Virus record (IMG/VR): IMGVR_UViG_3300046318_000439
Location: 124,001-188,000 of that record
Strand: one strand, 5' to 3'
DNA length: 64,000 nucleotides
DNA from: a virus
Shown: positions 1 to 7,454 of the stretch, one piece after another
Layout: every line of letters begins with the position of its first letter
Position numbering within the stretch: the first letter of the stretch is position 1
Notes under the pieces: model-generated
What the model saw: only the letters and a program-made list of their open reading frames with translations
The model's database searches: none
What the model was told of the DNA's origin: nothing
Position numbers and translations under genes: made by a program

Positions 1-31
1 ATTTATTTTTAAACGCGTTCAAAATACTCAT
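1..31 (-). CDS. nrdB: Start of a gene cut by the window edge, probably nrdB (ribonucleotide reductase beta)
   Basis: An ATG at position 31 opens a frame that runs off the window; only about ten residues are seen (MSILNAFKNK). A strong ribosome site, GGAGG at 38-42, sits seven bases upstream, so translation here is well supported. The gene directly follows the large reductase subunit, and the small subunit usually follows it in T4-like phages. The identity is therefore inferred from position; the ten residues alone prove nothing. Confidence 0.55.
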   Translation of the reverse strand, partial: MSILNAFKNK

Positions 32-48
32 AACTTGCCTCCAATATA

Positions 49-1845
49 TTATCCTTCACAAGCCAAACACACATCGCCTTCAGCCAAAGACTTCAAATCG
101 ATCTCTTGAATTACTTGACGTTCAATCTTCTTAGATACCTTATCTGCTTTGGCTAACTTCTCAGAGCGGCAGTAATATAAAGTCTTCAATCCTTCTTTCC
201 ATGCTTGGAAGTGTACAGCATGCAAATACTTCACGTTACAATCTGGTCTAAAGAATATGTTCAACGATTGAGCTTGGTCGATGTATTGTTGACGATCAGC
301 AGCGTGCTGAATTAACCAACGTTGATCAATCTCCATTGCTGTCTTATATACATCCTTAGTCCACTCATCGAAGAATGTTAAGTGTTGTACAGAACCATCA
401 TTAGCAATAATTGATGACCATACTTCTTGATAATCTAACTTCGGATCTTCTTCACACTTTTGTTTGATTATCTTATCGAGGTGTTTGTTTTTGTTGAGGC
501 TAGATCCGGATAAGGTATCTTGCCTGTAAGCATTGGCTCTAAAAGGTTCAATTGAAGGTGATGTGTTGCCCATGATAATAGAGCTACTTGCATTAGGAGC
601 GATGGCCATAAGATGGCTAAAGCGTAAGCCTGTTCCTGCAGCATCCGGAGCCTCTCCTCGTTCTGCTCCAAGTTCTTTGTTTGCTTCATCTAACTTACCT
701 CTGATGTGTTTAAAAATTTGTTGGTTACGGCCAACTGCCATTGCTGATTCCCAAGGTAAGTTATTCTTTTGCAGGTATGCATGATAACCAAGGGCTCCAA
801 TACCGATTGAGCGCTCTTGCATAGCTGAGTACTTTGCTCTTGCTACTGGCTCTGGAGCATTGTCAATAAAGTATTGCAATACATTATCCAACATCTCCGC
901 CATATCCTTAAGGAACAATGGATCATTCTTCCACTCATCATAATATTCTAGATTGACTGAACTTAAGCAACAAACAGCTGTGCGGTCTTTATCTGTTGGT
1001 AGAATAATCTCAGAGCATAGATTAGATTGTTTAATTGATAAGCCTTTTTTCTTTTGGAATTCTGGCATCATTCTATTTGATGTATCAATAAAGTGAATGT
1101 ATGGCTCACCAGTTAACATACGCATTTCAATGATACGCTGCCACAATTCACGAGCAGGAATAGTATCACGCACTTCATTGTTGTGTGGATCTCTTAACTC
1201 CCACGTATCATCAAACGATGGGTCTAACATAGACTGCTCGATGATATGCATAAACTTATCTGTAATGTTAATACCATGATGCAAATTCAAACAACGCATA
1301 TTCTGATCGCCTGTTGGCTTTCTCATCTCTAAGAATAAAAGAATATCTGGGTGATCGATATTGAGATAAGCAGCATAACTGCCACGACGCGTACGTCCCT
1401 GACGATATGCTAAACTACTTGCATCATATGTTCGTAAGTGTGGCATAATTCCTACAGACTTATCATCAGCACTACGAATACCAAGACCGATACCAACTCC
1501 ACCTCCAAGCATTGATAGCCAATTAACTTCAGCTAGACAATCTACCAAACCTTCCGCACTATCGTGTAGATACGGTAAAAAACATGAAATAGGCAAACCC
1601 CTACTACTGCGGCCAAAAGAAAGAATGGGTGTAGAATAGCTAAGCCAATGTTTGCTAGCGTAATCGTATAACCTTTGCGCATGTTCTTTGTTTGTGCCAA
1701 ACGCCTGAGAAACATATGCGAACCTTTCTTGGGGTGATTGTTCTTCTTCTTTCATATACGACTCTTTTAGTCGCTTAATACCTAATTCATCAAATAGTGC
1801 ATCACGTGAATAGTCTACTTTAATACCATGGACGATATCTTCCAT
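49..1845 (-). CDS. nrdA: Ribonucleoside-diphosphate reductase large (alpha) subunit, class I
   Basis: This enzyme reduces ribonucleotides to deoxyribonucleotides for phage DNA synthesis. Family motifs are present in order: the first active-site cysteine (SCFLPYL), the NLCSEI motif with the thiyl-radical cysteine and partner Asn and Glu, the second redox cysteine (AVCCLSSVNL), the paired tyrosines of the radical path (TLYYCRS), and a C-terminal CLACEG cysteine pair that re-reduces the active site. At 598 residues it is about 150 shorter than T4 or E. coli NrdA. The sequence starts close to the catalytic core, so the N-terminal ATP-cone that gives overall activity control appears to be missing. 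ThyX and primase lie upstream. Confidence 0.95.
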   Translation of the reverse strand: MEDIVHGIKVDYSRDALFDELGIKRLKESYMKEEEQSPQERFAYVSQAFGTNKEHAQRLYDYASKHWLSYSTPILSFGRSSRGLPISCFLPYLHDSAEGLVDCLAEVNWLSMLGGGVGIGLGIRSADDKSVGIMPHLRTYDASSLAYRQGRTRRGSYAAYLNIDHPDILLFLEMRKPTGDQNMRCLNLHHGINITDKFMHIIEQSMLDPSFDDTWELRDPHNNEVRDTIPARELWQRIIEMRMLTGEPYIHFIDTSNRMMPEFQKKKGLSIKQSNLCSEIILPTDKDRTAVCCLSSVNLEYYDEWKNDPLFLKDMAEMLDNVLQYFIDNAPEPVARAKYSAMQERSIGIGALGYHAYLQKNNLPWESAMAVGRNQQIFKHIRGKLDEANKELGAERGEAPDAAGTGLRFSHLMAIAPNASSSIIMGNTSPSIEPFRANAYRQDTLSGSSLNKNKHLDKIIKQKCEEDPKLDYQEVWSSIIANDGSVQHLTFFDEWTKDVYKTAMEIDQRWLIQHAADRQQYIDQAQSLNIFFRPDCNVKYLHAVHFQAWKEGLKTLYYCRSEKLAKADKVSKKIERQVIQEIDLKSLAEGDVCLACEG

Positions 1846-1866
1846 TTTAACTCCAAATTGTTCTAA

Positions 1867-2628
1867 TTATTTTTGTATGAATTGCTCAGCCATCGGAAAG
1901 ATGGTTGCAATGACTTTTGCGCATTCCTTAGCTATAAGAATATGCTCTTTTTGTGTACCGTGTGCTGCTCTTAGTTGAATATAATGAATCCATGATCTTA
2001 ATGTGCCATTCATGTAAAGTCTAGATATTGTCAGCCCTTCTGGTAGGACTGCGCGTGCTTGCTCTTTTGCTATATTATTAGATACTGCCCACTTGTATGT
2101 TTCGTTTGCTAATTTAATAATCTCTTGTTGCTTTGTGTGCCACTCTCTTGATACTTCTCGTGCATCCAAATCGTTCACTAAATCTAACTCAATTGAATTT
2201 TGACGATTCTTAGTATCTTGCAGACGACACTCTCGGGCTACAAAAGATAAGTCTTCTGTTGGGTCTGCATATCGTTGTGAAAACTCTTGGAAAGAAAATG
2301 AACGGTGGCGCAACATCTGTCTTGCAATGTCTCTAGTCGTTTCAATTTCTAGGCATGCCGATACCATTTCTAGAGGTGACCAATGTTGATGCTTAATCAG
2401 ATAATTGATTAGCTTCTCAGACGTTTCTGTGTTAAATTGATTTGATGGATTTGAAACTCTAGCACAATATGCTACTAGGTCTTGACAATCGTATAGTCCA
2501 TCCGCAACAAATTGTCTTTCAGGCTTACTATATGATACCAGCTTTACTTTCATCTCTTCCTCGTCAATTACTCTTTGCGCCCACATCTCTTCATTTTCTA
2601 GGATGGGTATATTTAATTCTTCTTCCAT
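1867..2628 (-). CDS. thyX: Flavin-dependent thymidylate synthase ThyX
   Basis: ThyX makes dTMP from dUMP using methylene-tetrahydrofolate, FAD and NADPH. The signature RHR-x7-S is present (R107, H108, R109, S117), followed by QRYAD. The C-terminal half has the conserved stretch RAVLPEGLTISRLYMNGTLR, typical of the nucleotide-binding site. Length (253 residues) is normal. The start overlaps the end of the primase gene by 16 bases, so the two are probably translationally coupled. T4 itself uses the unrelated ThyA-type enzyme; ThyX is common in marine T4-like phages. It works with NrdA and the dCMP deaminase at 32 kb in dNTP supply. Confidence 0.95.
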   Translation of the reverse strand: MEEELNIPILENEEMWAQRVIDEEEMKVKLVSYSKPERQFVADGLYDCQDLVAYCARVSNPSNQFNTETSEKLINYLIKHQHWSPLEMVSACLEIETTRDIARQMLRHRSFSFQEFSQRYADPTEDLSFVARECRLQDTKNRQNSIELDLVNDLDAREVSREWHTKQQEIIKLANETYKWAVSNNIAKEQARAVLPEGLTISRLYMNGTLRSWIHYIQLRAAHGTQKEHILIAKECAKVIATIFPMAEQFIQK

Positions 2629-3635
2629 TGTGTTAATGCTGCCTTCGCTGTAAGCCCACGTTTAATATTTTGCATGATGATCCACTCTGGATCTAACCCA
2701 GCCAGTATCATATCATTAACATCTTTTTCTACTATATCTTCTGGCCAGATACAAACACTATACCCCTGTTCGATGTATTTGTCAATACGATCAACAATTT
2801 GTTTGTTTCGTGGCTCATTGTCCATTACAACTACAATCTCATCTTTAGATTTGTTTGGGAAGATTACTTCTAGATCAACAGACGATCCTGCCATAGCAAT
2901 ACAGTTAGGCAAGAACATAGAATCTATAGGACCTTCTACAACTAAAATCTTACCTCTCTCATCAATAGTGTCCAAACCAAATACCTTTGGCTTAGAATCA
3001 TCAATCATGATGGTAATGTATCTTATACCATCTTTTTTAAATCCTCTACCCTGAAAACCGAACATATTTCCGTCTTTGTCCAGGAAAGGAATGATCAACC
3101 TTGGCTCATCATTCTCAGCGTTAAACTTCTCAGGAATAATGCTATTTACCCAATCTTTAAACTTGGGAGCGTAGAATAATTTATAATGCAAACTGCTCGG
3201 AATCATGCGTTTTTGAACATATTTTTTAACATAATGTTCAGGGTCAAGTTGCGATATTTTCTTAAGCTTTTTAAGCGGACTATCAGCCTTCATAAACGTC
3301 GGAACAGTTACTTTACTGATATCCCTCTTCTCTTCTTTCGGTTCAGGGTTCTCGGCGTTCTTTTCGATGAATTTATCGCGTTTATACTCTTCTGCTAATG
3401 TAGAATCAATCCGTTTAAGGAAATTAAGAAGTGAAATAGACTCATGACAGTTATGACAATAGTAGAGTGTGCCTACTACAGGCTTCTCTACTATATAACC
3501 ACGTGTTTTGAATTTATTTGTTTTTGAGTCTCCGCAAAGAGGACAGCGGAGATTGTAGGTAGTACTATTGACCCTCTTAAACCGATCAACGCGGTTACTA
3601 ATAAGACCAATGTACTTTTGATCAATCCAATCCAT
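2613..3635 (-). CDS. 61: DNA primase, T4 gp61 family
   Basis: It makes RNA primers for the lagging strand together with helicase gp41. The N-terminus has a zinc ribbon (CPLCGDS near residue 31 and CHNCHE near 59). The centre has the catalytic-core motif LIIPFLDKDGNMFGFQGRGF. Next comes a TOPRIM domain with VVEGPIDSMFLPN and the acidic VVMDNEPRN. Its 340 residues match T4 gp61 (342). A consensus promoter at 3663-3691 lies just upstream. The gene is first in a unit with thyX and nrdA. Confidence 0.93.
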   Translation of the reverse strand: MDWIDQKYIGLISNRVDRFKRVNSTTYNLRCPLCGDSKTNKFKTRGYIVEKPVVGTLYYCHNCHESISLLNFLKRIDSTLAEEYKRDKFIEKNAENPEPKEEKRDISKVTVPTFMKADSPLKKLKKISQLDPEHYVKKYVQKRMIPSSLHYKLFYAPKFKDWVNSIIPEKFNAENDEPRLIIPFLDKDGNMFGFQGRGFKKDGIRYITIMIDDSKPKVFGLDTIDERGKILVVEGPIDSMFLPNCIAMAGSSVDLEVIFPNKSKDEIVVVMDNEPRNKQIVDRIDKYIEQGYSVCIWPEDIVEKDVNDMILAGLDPEWIIMQNIKRGLTAKAALTQWKKN

Positions 3636-3662
3636 AATATATTCCTATAACCAAACACATTG

Positions 3663-3691
3663 ATTATAGGAGCATTTGCGACCTATGTCAA
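3663..3691 (-). promoter_or_regulatory. Consensus sigma-70-type promoter for the primase-thyX-nrdA unit
   Basis: On the minus strand TTGACA (3691-3686) is followed by a 17-base spacer and TATAAT (3668-3663). Both boxes match the bacterial consensus exactly. The primase ATG lies about 28 bases downstream. This suggests transcription by host RNA polymerase without phage factors, as in early genes. Confidence 0.8.
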
Positions 3692-3695
3692 CTGA

Positions 3696-4055
3696 TTAGA
3701 ACAATTTATCTAGTTTAATGTGAGCAATCACATAACCAATAACGCCTGCAGCTCCCATAATCATCCAACGCCATTTTTCAATGGTACTGATTTTGTCACG
3801 CATTGCTTCATGGTGCTGCAATTCAGCATCCATATGTTCCTTCAGCATAGACATCATCTGATCATGCTTTTTGTCTATTTCAGAACGCAAGTCGTCTCTC
3901 ATATCACTGATACGAGAATGGAGTGTTTGATATTGTCCTTCAACTTTTTGCTCAAGTTTGTCAATGTTATTAGCAATTGAACCTATCTGTGTTTCCAGAA
4001 TGGTCACTCTTGCTCTCATATCAGAATCGCGGACTCTAGTTACTATATCCGCCAT
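3696..4055 (-). CDS. Coiled-coil protein with a C-terminal membrane anchor
   Basis: I do not recognise a named family. Residues 15-90 are heptad-rich and polar (ITKLEQKV-like spacing, IDKKHDQ, MKEHMDAE), predicting a long coiled coil. Residues 93-112 form one hydrophobic segment (WRWMIMGAAGVIGYVIAHI), followed by a short charged tail. The shape recalls small phage membrane proteins of the XhlA type that sit beside holins. It is the last gene of the lysis cassette, only three bases after the next gene. A role in lysis is inferred from position only. Confidence 0.7.
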   Translation of the reverse strand: MADIVTRVRDSDMRARVTILETQIGSIANNIDKLEQKVEGQYQTLHSRISDMRDDLRSEIDKKHDQMMSMLKEHMDAELQHHEAMRDKISTIEKWRWMIMGAAGVIGYVIAHIKLDKLF

Positions 4056-4058
4056 ATA

Positions 4059-4265
4059 TTATTTCTTCGTAGGAACTTCTTTACCCTCAAGCTTCTTGTG
4101 AACCTTGATGGTTTTGCATTGTTGTTTTACGGAACCGTCTTTATTCTTAACAACGTTACCGTCTTTGCCTAGTACATCCTTACATACAGTTTTCTTTTCA
4201 CCTGCAGCATGGGCAGTACCAATAGCTAATGTAGCTAATACAATTGCTGTTAATATTTGTTTCAT
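4059..4265 (-). CDS. Small secreted lysine-rich protein
   Basis: The 68-residue product begins with a clear Sec signal peptide (MKQILTAIVLATLAIGTAHA) with an AHA-A cleavage site. The mature part is about 48 residues, strongly basic, with two cysteines (TVCKD, QQCKT) that could form a disulfide in the periplasm. No family is recognised. It lies between the putative holin and the coiled-coil membrane protein, so a role at the envelope during lysis is possible but unproven. Confidence 0.7.
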   Translation of the reverse strand: MKQILTAIVLATLAIGTAHAAGEKKTVCKDVLGKDGNVVKNKDGSVKQQCKTIKVHKKLEGKEVPTKK

Positions 4266-4273
4266 TTTTGTCC

Positions 4274-4774
4274 CTATAACATTGGTTCGTCTACTGCAGG
4301 AGGAGCTTTCTTACCACCAAAGCCTGTCGTTACAGCCGATGGAGTATTTAGGGTGAATGGTTGTTGGGGGACCACAGGAACGCTTGGTGTTACTGGAGCG
4401 CTTGGAACTGATGGAACGCTTGGAACTGATGGAACACTTGGCGTTGATGGTAGTCCAGGAATAGATGGAATTGATCCACCCGTCGCACCAGCTAACTTCT
4501 CCTGGCCACGACTCCATGCAGTGATACCAAGTACAGCACCCATAGCCATATGGAACAAACCTGCTCCTTGTAATGTCAGCGGTTGCCATTGTCTAAATGC
4601 GTCATTGGCTGCTTGTGTTTCCCAAAACTGTACCACGGCCCATAATATAGGTGCTACAATAAAGTCAAACGCACATACGCTCATATACATTATGGCCATC
4701 ATTGGACGCCACTTCTTTGTCATCCAATCTTCTGCTTCTTTTTCTACTTTTGTTGGCTTGTTATTATCTGCCAT
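4274..4774 (-). CDS. Putative holin-like membrane protein with a Pro-Ser-Val repeat tail
   Basis: The N-terminal half looks like the three-helix holin family first described for gene transfer agents: a charged start with KKWRPMMAIMYMSVCAFDFI, a second helix (FIVAPILWAVVQF) and a third around LFHMAMGAVLGITAW. The C-terminal half (about residues 98-150) is a low-complexity tail built of PSVPSV-type hexads, coded by an 18-bp tandem repeat, and ends in an acidic tail. It lies 11 bases after the endolysin gene. Holin function is inferred from topology and position; a structural membrane role is the alternative. Confidence 0.65.
   Translation of the reverse strand: MADNNKPTKVEKEAEDWMTKKWRPMMAIMYMSVCAFDFIVAPILWAVVQFWETQAANDAFRQWQPLTLQGAGLFHMAMGAVLGITAWSRGQEKLAGATGGSIPSIPGLPSTPSVPSVPSVPSVPSAPVTPSVPVVPQQPFTLNTPSAVTTGFGGKKAPPAVDEPML
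4377..4466 (-). repeat. Tandem repeat of five 18-bp units inside the putative holin gene
   Basis: Five consecutive 18-bp units of the type GGAACGCTTGGAACTGAT (plus-strand reading) are present. The middle two are nearly identical and the outer ones have diverged. Each codes six residues of the Pro-Ser-Val tail. Such repeats gain and lose copies by slippage, so tail length may differ between relatives. Confidence 0.8.
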
Positions 4775-4785
4775 TTTATTTTTCC

Positions 4786-5406
4786 TTAGTGAGCACCTAA
4801 AACATGAAGTGCGTGTTCATAGTGTTTGATTCGATCATCTAAACCAATATAACCACCATTAATGGCTCTCGTCAAGCCTTTAATATCACTAACATCAGCG
4901 AATCTATTTAAATTGTTTGTTTCCCAAAACCAACATGCTGACTGCGCAGCACCTTCAAAAGTAGCAAGATATGCTGGCACATCTTCTACATCCATTTCCA
5001 AACTGTCAGCAAAGTTCTGATAGTTCGTTTTACCTGTCAATTGAATTAGCCCTCTACCGCAATATCGGAATCCATCCCCTGACGATTCATCACCATTGCC
5101 CATACGGTTAGCATAAATCCTATTTGCAATTAATTCCTGCTTTCCAGCATATGCGGCTGCGATCTCATCTGTAGGGAAATATTTACTAAACAATTTACGC
5201 AATGTAACTGCTCGGTAATTTAAATTTTCCTTAAGAGTTCTAAAGTTGCCACTTTCGTGCGCGCATTGCGCAACAAATGCAGCTACCCGGTGTGGTGTAT
5301 CAATCTCATAATCTGGTAGTAAAATTTCTAAAGCTTCATGCCAGTCGGCAACATATGGGTTGCCAGGAATCATTTGTGCTAGTTGTTCTTTTGTAAGTAT
5401 CGACAT
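4786..5406 (-). CDS. Endolysin, glycoside hydrolase family 19 (chitinase-like)
   Basis: This is a muralytic enzyme that cleaves peptidoglycan glycan strands at lysis. The catalytic glutamate lies in CAHESGNF (Glu51). The second conserved block is RYCGRGLIQLTGKTNYQNFA, typical of GH19 enzymes, and WFWETNNLNRFAD and TRAINGGYIGLDDR follow as in bacterial and phage GH19 lysins. Length (206 residues) fits a single catalytic domain. No signal peptide is present, so it needs a holin to reach the wall; the putative holin lies just downstream. Confidence 0.92.
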   Translation of the reverse strand: MSILTKEQLAQMIPGNPYVADWHEALEILLPDYEIDTPHRVAAFVAQCAHESGNFRTLKENLNYRAVTLRKLFSKYFPTDEIAAAYAGKQELIANRIYANRMGNGDESSGDGFRYCGRGLIQLTGKTNYQNFADSLEMDVEDVPAYLATFEGAAQSACWFWETNNLNRFADVSDIKGLTRAINGGYIGLDDRIKHYEHALHVLGAH

Positions 5407-5409
5407 TTA

Positions 5410-5613
5410 TTAAACCATTGATGTAGCTGCAATAGCTGCGTTGATGTATATATTAAGTTCTTCTTTAAATTTTAACTCTTCTTCTGAATGAGCTATCACT
5501 GAGGATATATCCAACCCCTTCATTAAATCTCCATACTCACCTGCTGTTATCTCTTTACTTTTTAGCATCGAACCATACTGCGTTGCCAGTTGATGTATTT
5601 CTTGTAACGTCAT
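5410..5613 (-). CDS. Small conserved-looking protein in the lysis cassette
   Basis: A 67-residue product starting MTLQEIHQLATQYGS. A longer frame is open upstream, but the ATG at 5613 is preferred: it has a TAGGAG ribosome site and overlaps the stop of the preceding lipoprotein gene by ATGA. The protein is mainly helical and polar with a small hydrophobic C-terminus (AAIAATSMV). No catalytic motif or named family is recognised. Coupling to the lipoprotein gene suggests shared expression with the lysis genes. Confidence 0.75.
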   Translation of the reverse strand: MTLQEIHQLATQYGSMLKSKEITAGEYGDLMKGLDISSVIAHSEEELKFKEELNIYINAAIAATSMV

Positions 5614-6014
5614 CTTGGTTTTGCTCCTATAATCTTCTGTGAGGAAATCGCGTTCTTTTCTACTTGTTGCATTTTCAATTTGCAATAAGCAGCACTCACT
5701 GTCTCATTCTTTTCATAATGTTTCTTTAACTGTTCTGTTATTAAGAACAAATTATATGCAATAGTGCTCGTGTCATCGTTTCTTGCTCTTAATTGAGTAA
5801 AGTTTTTAAAGTATGTTGCTGTGATAAACATTTCATTAATGTGCTGCTCTGTCTTCTTTTTATCAGCGCACGACTCTTGTGCTACCTCAGCTTGTGTTCT
5901 TAATTGTGTAATCGCTGCATATTCATTTGTGTCATATTTTGCCATAAAGTATGCATCATAGAGAGCACACCCAGATAACATATACACTGCAAGCGCGAGT
6001 ATTACTTTTTTCAT
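5610..6014 (-). CDS. Predicted lipoprotein of the lysis region
   Basis: The 134-residue product starts with a lipoprotein signal (MKKVILALAVYMLSGC) whose lipobox LSGC places the lipidated cysteine at residue 16. The mature part is helical and charged, with a cysteine pair (QESCADKKK and YCKLK). It overlaps the i-spanin-like gene by four bases. No family is recognised. It is larger than a typical o-spanin, and a better o-spanin candidate is embedded in the next gene, so this may be an accessory envelope protein. Confidence 0.75.
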   Translation of the reverse strand: MKKVILALAVYMLSGCALYDAYFMAKYDTNEYAAITQLRTQAEVAQESCADKKKTEQHINEMFITATYFKNFTQLRARNDDTSTIAYNLFLITEQLKKHYEKNETVSAAYCKLKMQQVEKNAISSQKIIGAKPR

Positions 6015-6577
6015 TCTATTATCTTCTGCTGTTCTTTAACCCACCGTTGTAAGGAAATGAGTTGTTCTTTCAACTCATGATATGTTCCGTAGTTCTCTGT
6101 TACTGTTTTGGTTGTGGTAGAGAGCGTAACTCCGGAGGCGCTTTCATTAGTGAGTCTGGCGGCGTCGGGAACTTTGTTGTGTGCGGCACTGTCATGCAAG
6201 ACGACAACATTGTTAGGAATAACGCACTTAGCATCAGCTTCTTTAGTAATGTACTTGTCAACATATTTAACAATTGTCTCACCTTTTTGTTTTGTTAATA
6301 CTAACTTGGTTTGATACTCCTGCTCAATTTTTGCAGTAGCTTCTTTTGATTCTTTTTCTATGCGGGCAACTTCAGCACGTGCTTTTTCAATGTAATGGTT
6401 ACCACCTTCTAACCAAACACCCCATGTAAACAAAACTGCGCCAACGAGAGTAATTATAGATCTATAAGTTGATACAAATGGAATGAAAGAAATCGTTTTA
6501 CCTATTGTAAGTAAAACGACTCCAGAAATAAAGATGGTATGGATGGACCAACTAGGAAGGAAGTTTAGAACCCACAT
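6011..6577 (-). CDS. Rz-like i-spanin, inner-membrane coiled-coil protein
   Basis: The 188-residue product has hydrophobic segments near residues 13-32 and 40-56, then a long periplasmic coiled coil (IEKARAEVARIEKESKEA and onward), and ends with a second helical region. This is the general shape of Rz-type spanins, which bridge to an outer-membrane lipoprotein and disrupt the outer membrane at the end of lysis. A short lipoprotein frame of Rz1 type lies entirely inside it in another frame, which strongly supports the call. Two membrane segments rather than one are unusual for Rz. It sits upstream of the endolysin in the same transcript. Confidence 0.8.
   Translation of the reverse strand: MWVLNFLPSWSIHTIFISGVVLLTIGKTISFIPFVSTYRSIITLVGAVLFTWGVWLEGGNHYIEKARAEVARIEKESKEATAKIEQEYQTKLVLTKQKGETIVKYVDKYITKEADAKCVIPNNVVVLHDSAAHNKVPDAARLTNESASGVTLSTTTKTVTENYGTYHELKEQLISLQRWVKEQQKIIE
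6100..6264 (-). CDS. Rz1-like o-spanin lipoprotein embedded in the i-spanin gene
   Basis: A second frame inside the i-spanin gene codes about 54 residues: a basic n-region (LLKK), a hydrophobic stretch (LMLSALFLTML), a lipobox LSSC, and then a proline-rich mature part (FPTPPDS, APPELRSLPQPKQ). Short length, lipobox and high proline content are the hallmarks of Rz1 lipoproteins, which are often embedded in Rz. The start is uncertain: ATG at 6264 is chosen, but GTG at 6282 or ATG at 6234 are possible. It would sit in the outer membrane and pair with the i-spanin. Confidence 0.75.
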   Translation of the reverse strand: MLTSTLLKKLMLSALFLTMLSSCMTVPHTTKFPTPPDSLMKAPPELRSLPQPKQ

Positions 6578-6725
6578 TTGGAACCTTTCGCTTCAACATA
6601 TTTTTCACTTTAGCGAGCAGTGCTTTGTGTTTTGGAGGCTCACCCTGTGGACCTACGCCTAGACCAGCAACGTTTCCGCCACCGACATTATTAACCGATA
6701 CGTCTTCTTTAAGTTGCTTGTCCAT
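6552..6725 (-). CDS. Small glycine-rich basic protein
   Basis: A 57-residue frame starts at an ATG with AAGGAA upstream. It overlaps the preceding gene by 17 bases and the i-spanin gene by 26 bases. It reads MDKQLKEDVSVNNVGGG, then NVAGLGVGPQGEPPKHK and a basic C-terminus (LLAKVKNMLKRKV). The motif of VNNVGGG followed by AGLGVGPQGEP resembles the ends of several small proteins of T4-like phages. No function is known to me. The overlaps and ribosome site make it a likely real gene. Confidence 0.7.
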   Translation of the reverse strand: MDKQLKEDVSVNNVGGGNVAGLGVGPQGEPPKHKALLAKVKNMLKRKVPNVGSKLPS

Positions 6726-7119
6726 CAATTTTCCTTAATACTTCTACAATGTTTGGTTCAAGAGGAATGTCGCTAGTGTAAATGTCTTTACCCTCTACGC
6801 CAATCTTCCTTACTACGTCTGGTAGTGTTCCCATCATCACAAGAAACGGTGTGATTAAATGGAGATAATCCTTAAGCTTCAAAAACAAGAGCCGAGTACC
6901 AGCCTCAGCCCCAAATACATTATAGATAATTGTCAAGTGATTTATAATCAACCGATCTTTGATATCGCCTGATTCTTCATACTTATTCAATAATCGTTTA
7001 ATGTACTTAAAGCGATTTAAATCTTCATAAAACTCAATTGTATCATAGCAGTGTGGATTGTCATAATGTTTTGCTGCATATAATAAAAAGTTTGTTTCGT
7101 CAACTTGGTCAATAATCAT
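6709..7119 (-). CDS. Conserved-looking phage protein of unknown function
   Basis: A 136-residue, mostly helical soluble protein. It begins MIIDQVDETNFLLYAAKHYDNP and contains FYEDLNRFKYIKRLLNKY, INHLTIIYNVFGAEAGTR and a C-terminus ending NIVEVLRKID. I recall similar proteins next to structural genes in T4-like cyanophages, but no function. No membrane segment or catalytic motif is seen. It lies two bases after a structural-type gene and is likely co-transcribed with the virion block. Confidence 0.8.
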   Translation of the reverse strand: MIIDQVDETNFLLYAAKHYDNPHCYDTIEFYEDLNRFKYIKRLLNKYEESGDIKDRLIINHLTIIYNVFGAEAGTRLLFLKLKDYLHLITPFLVMMGTLPDVVRKIGVEGKDIYTSDIPLEPNIVEVLRKIDGQAT

Positions 7120-7121
7120 AA

Positions 7122-7451
7122 TTAGAATGTACTTAGAGCTGCCCTCTTTATTGTACCATTTGCTGTGGCCACATAAATGTAGTTATCATCAAACCAAATA
7201 GACCCCTGTACGTCACTTGTTCCAGTAGACAATACGGGAGTGTTTTTTCTACGGATCACTAAATTATTAGCCGACAAATAATGAGTGTTACTTACAGTCA
7301 CATTGGCTTGGCTGTTATTTAAAAAGTTTTGTACAGTAACCTGCCTCGTTACCGCGTTGCCAGATGGGGCATCCACGATAACGAGCAAGTCGTCTGTTGA
7401 CGGCGCTGTTAGAGCTGTGAGCTCTGAAATCTTCTTTGCGCGATCAGCCAT
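7122..7451 (-). CDS. Small virion-type protein with a KISELTA...STDDLLVIVD start
   Basis: The 109-residue product begins with KKISELTALTAPSTDDLLVIVD, a pattern often found at the N-termini of phage tail-fibre and other structural proteins. The rest is beta-rich and small-residue-rich, including SIWFDDNYIYVATANGTIKR, like the end of a fibre or a decoration domain. It lies three bases after an Ig-like structural protein. A structural role is inferred; the exact position in the virion is unknown. Confidence 0.75.
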   Translation of the reverse strand: MADRAKKISELTALTAPSTDDLLVIVDAPSGNAVTRQVTVQNFLNNSQANVTVSNTHYLSANNLVIRRKNTPVLSTGTSDVQGSIWFDDNYIYVATANGTIKRAALSTF

Positions 7452-7454
7452 CTA

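Noticed and set aside
4257-4829. A 190-codon plus-strand frame opposite the putative holin
   Set aside because: It is antisense to a better gene; the repeat-rich tail keeps several frames open by chance.
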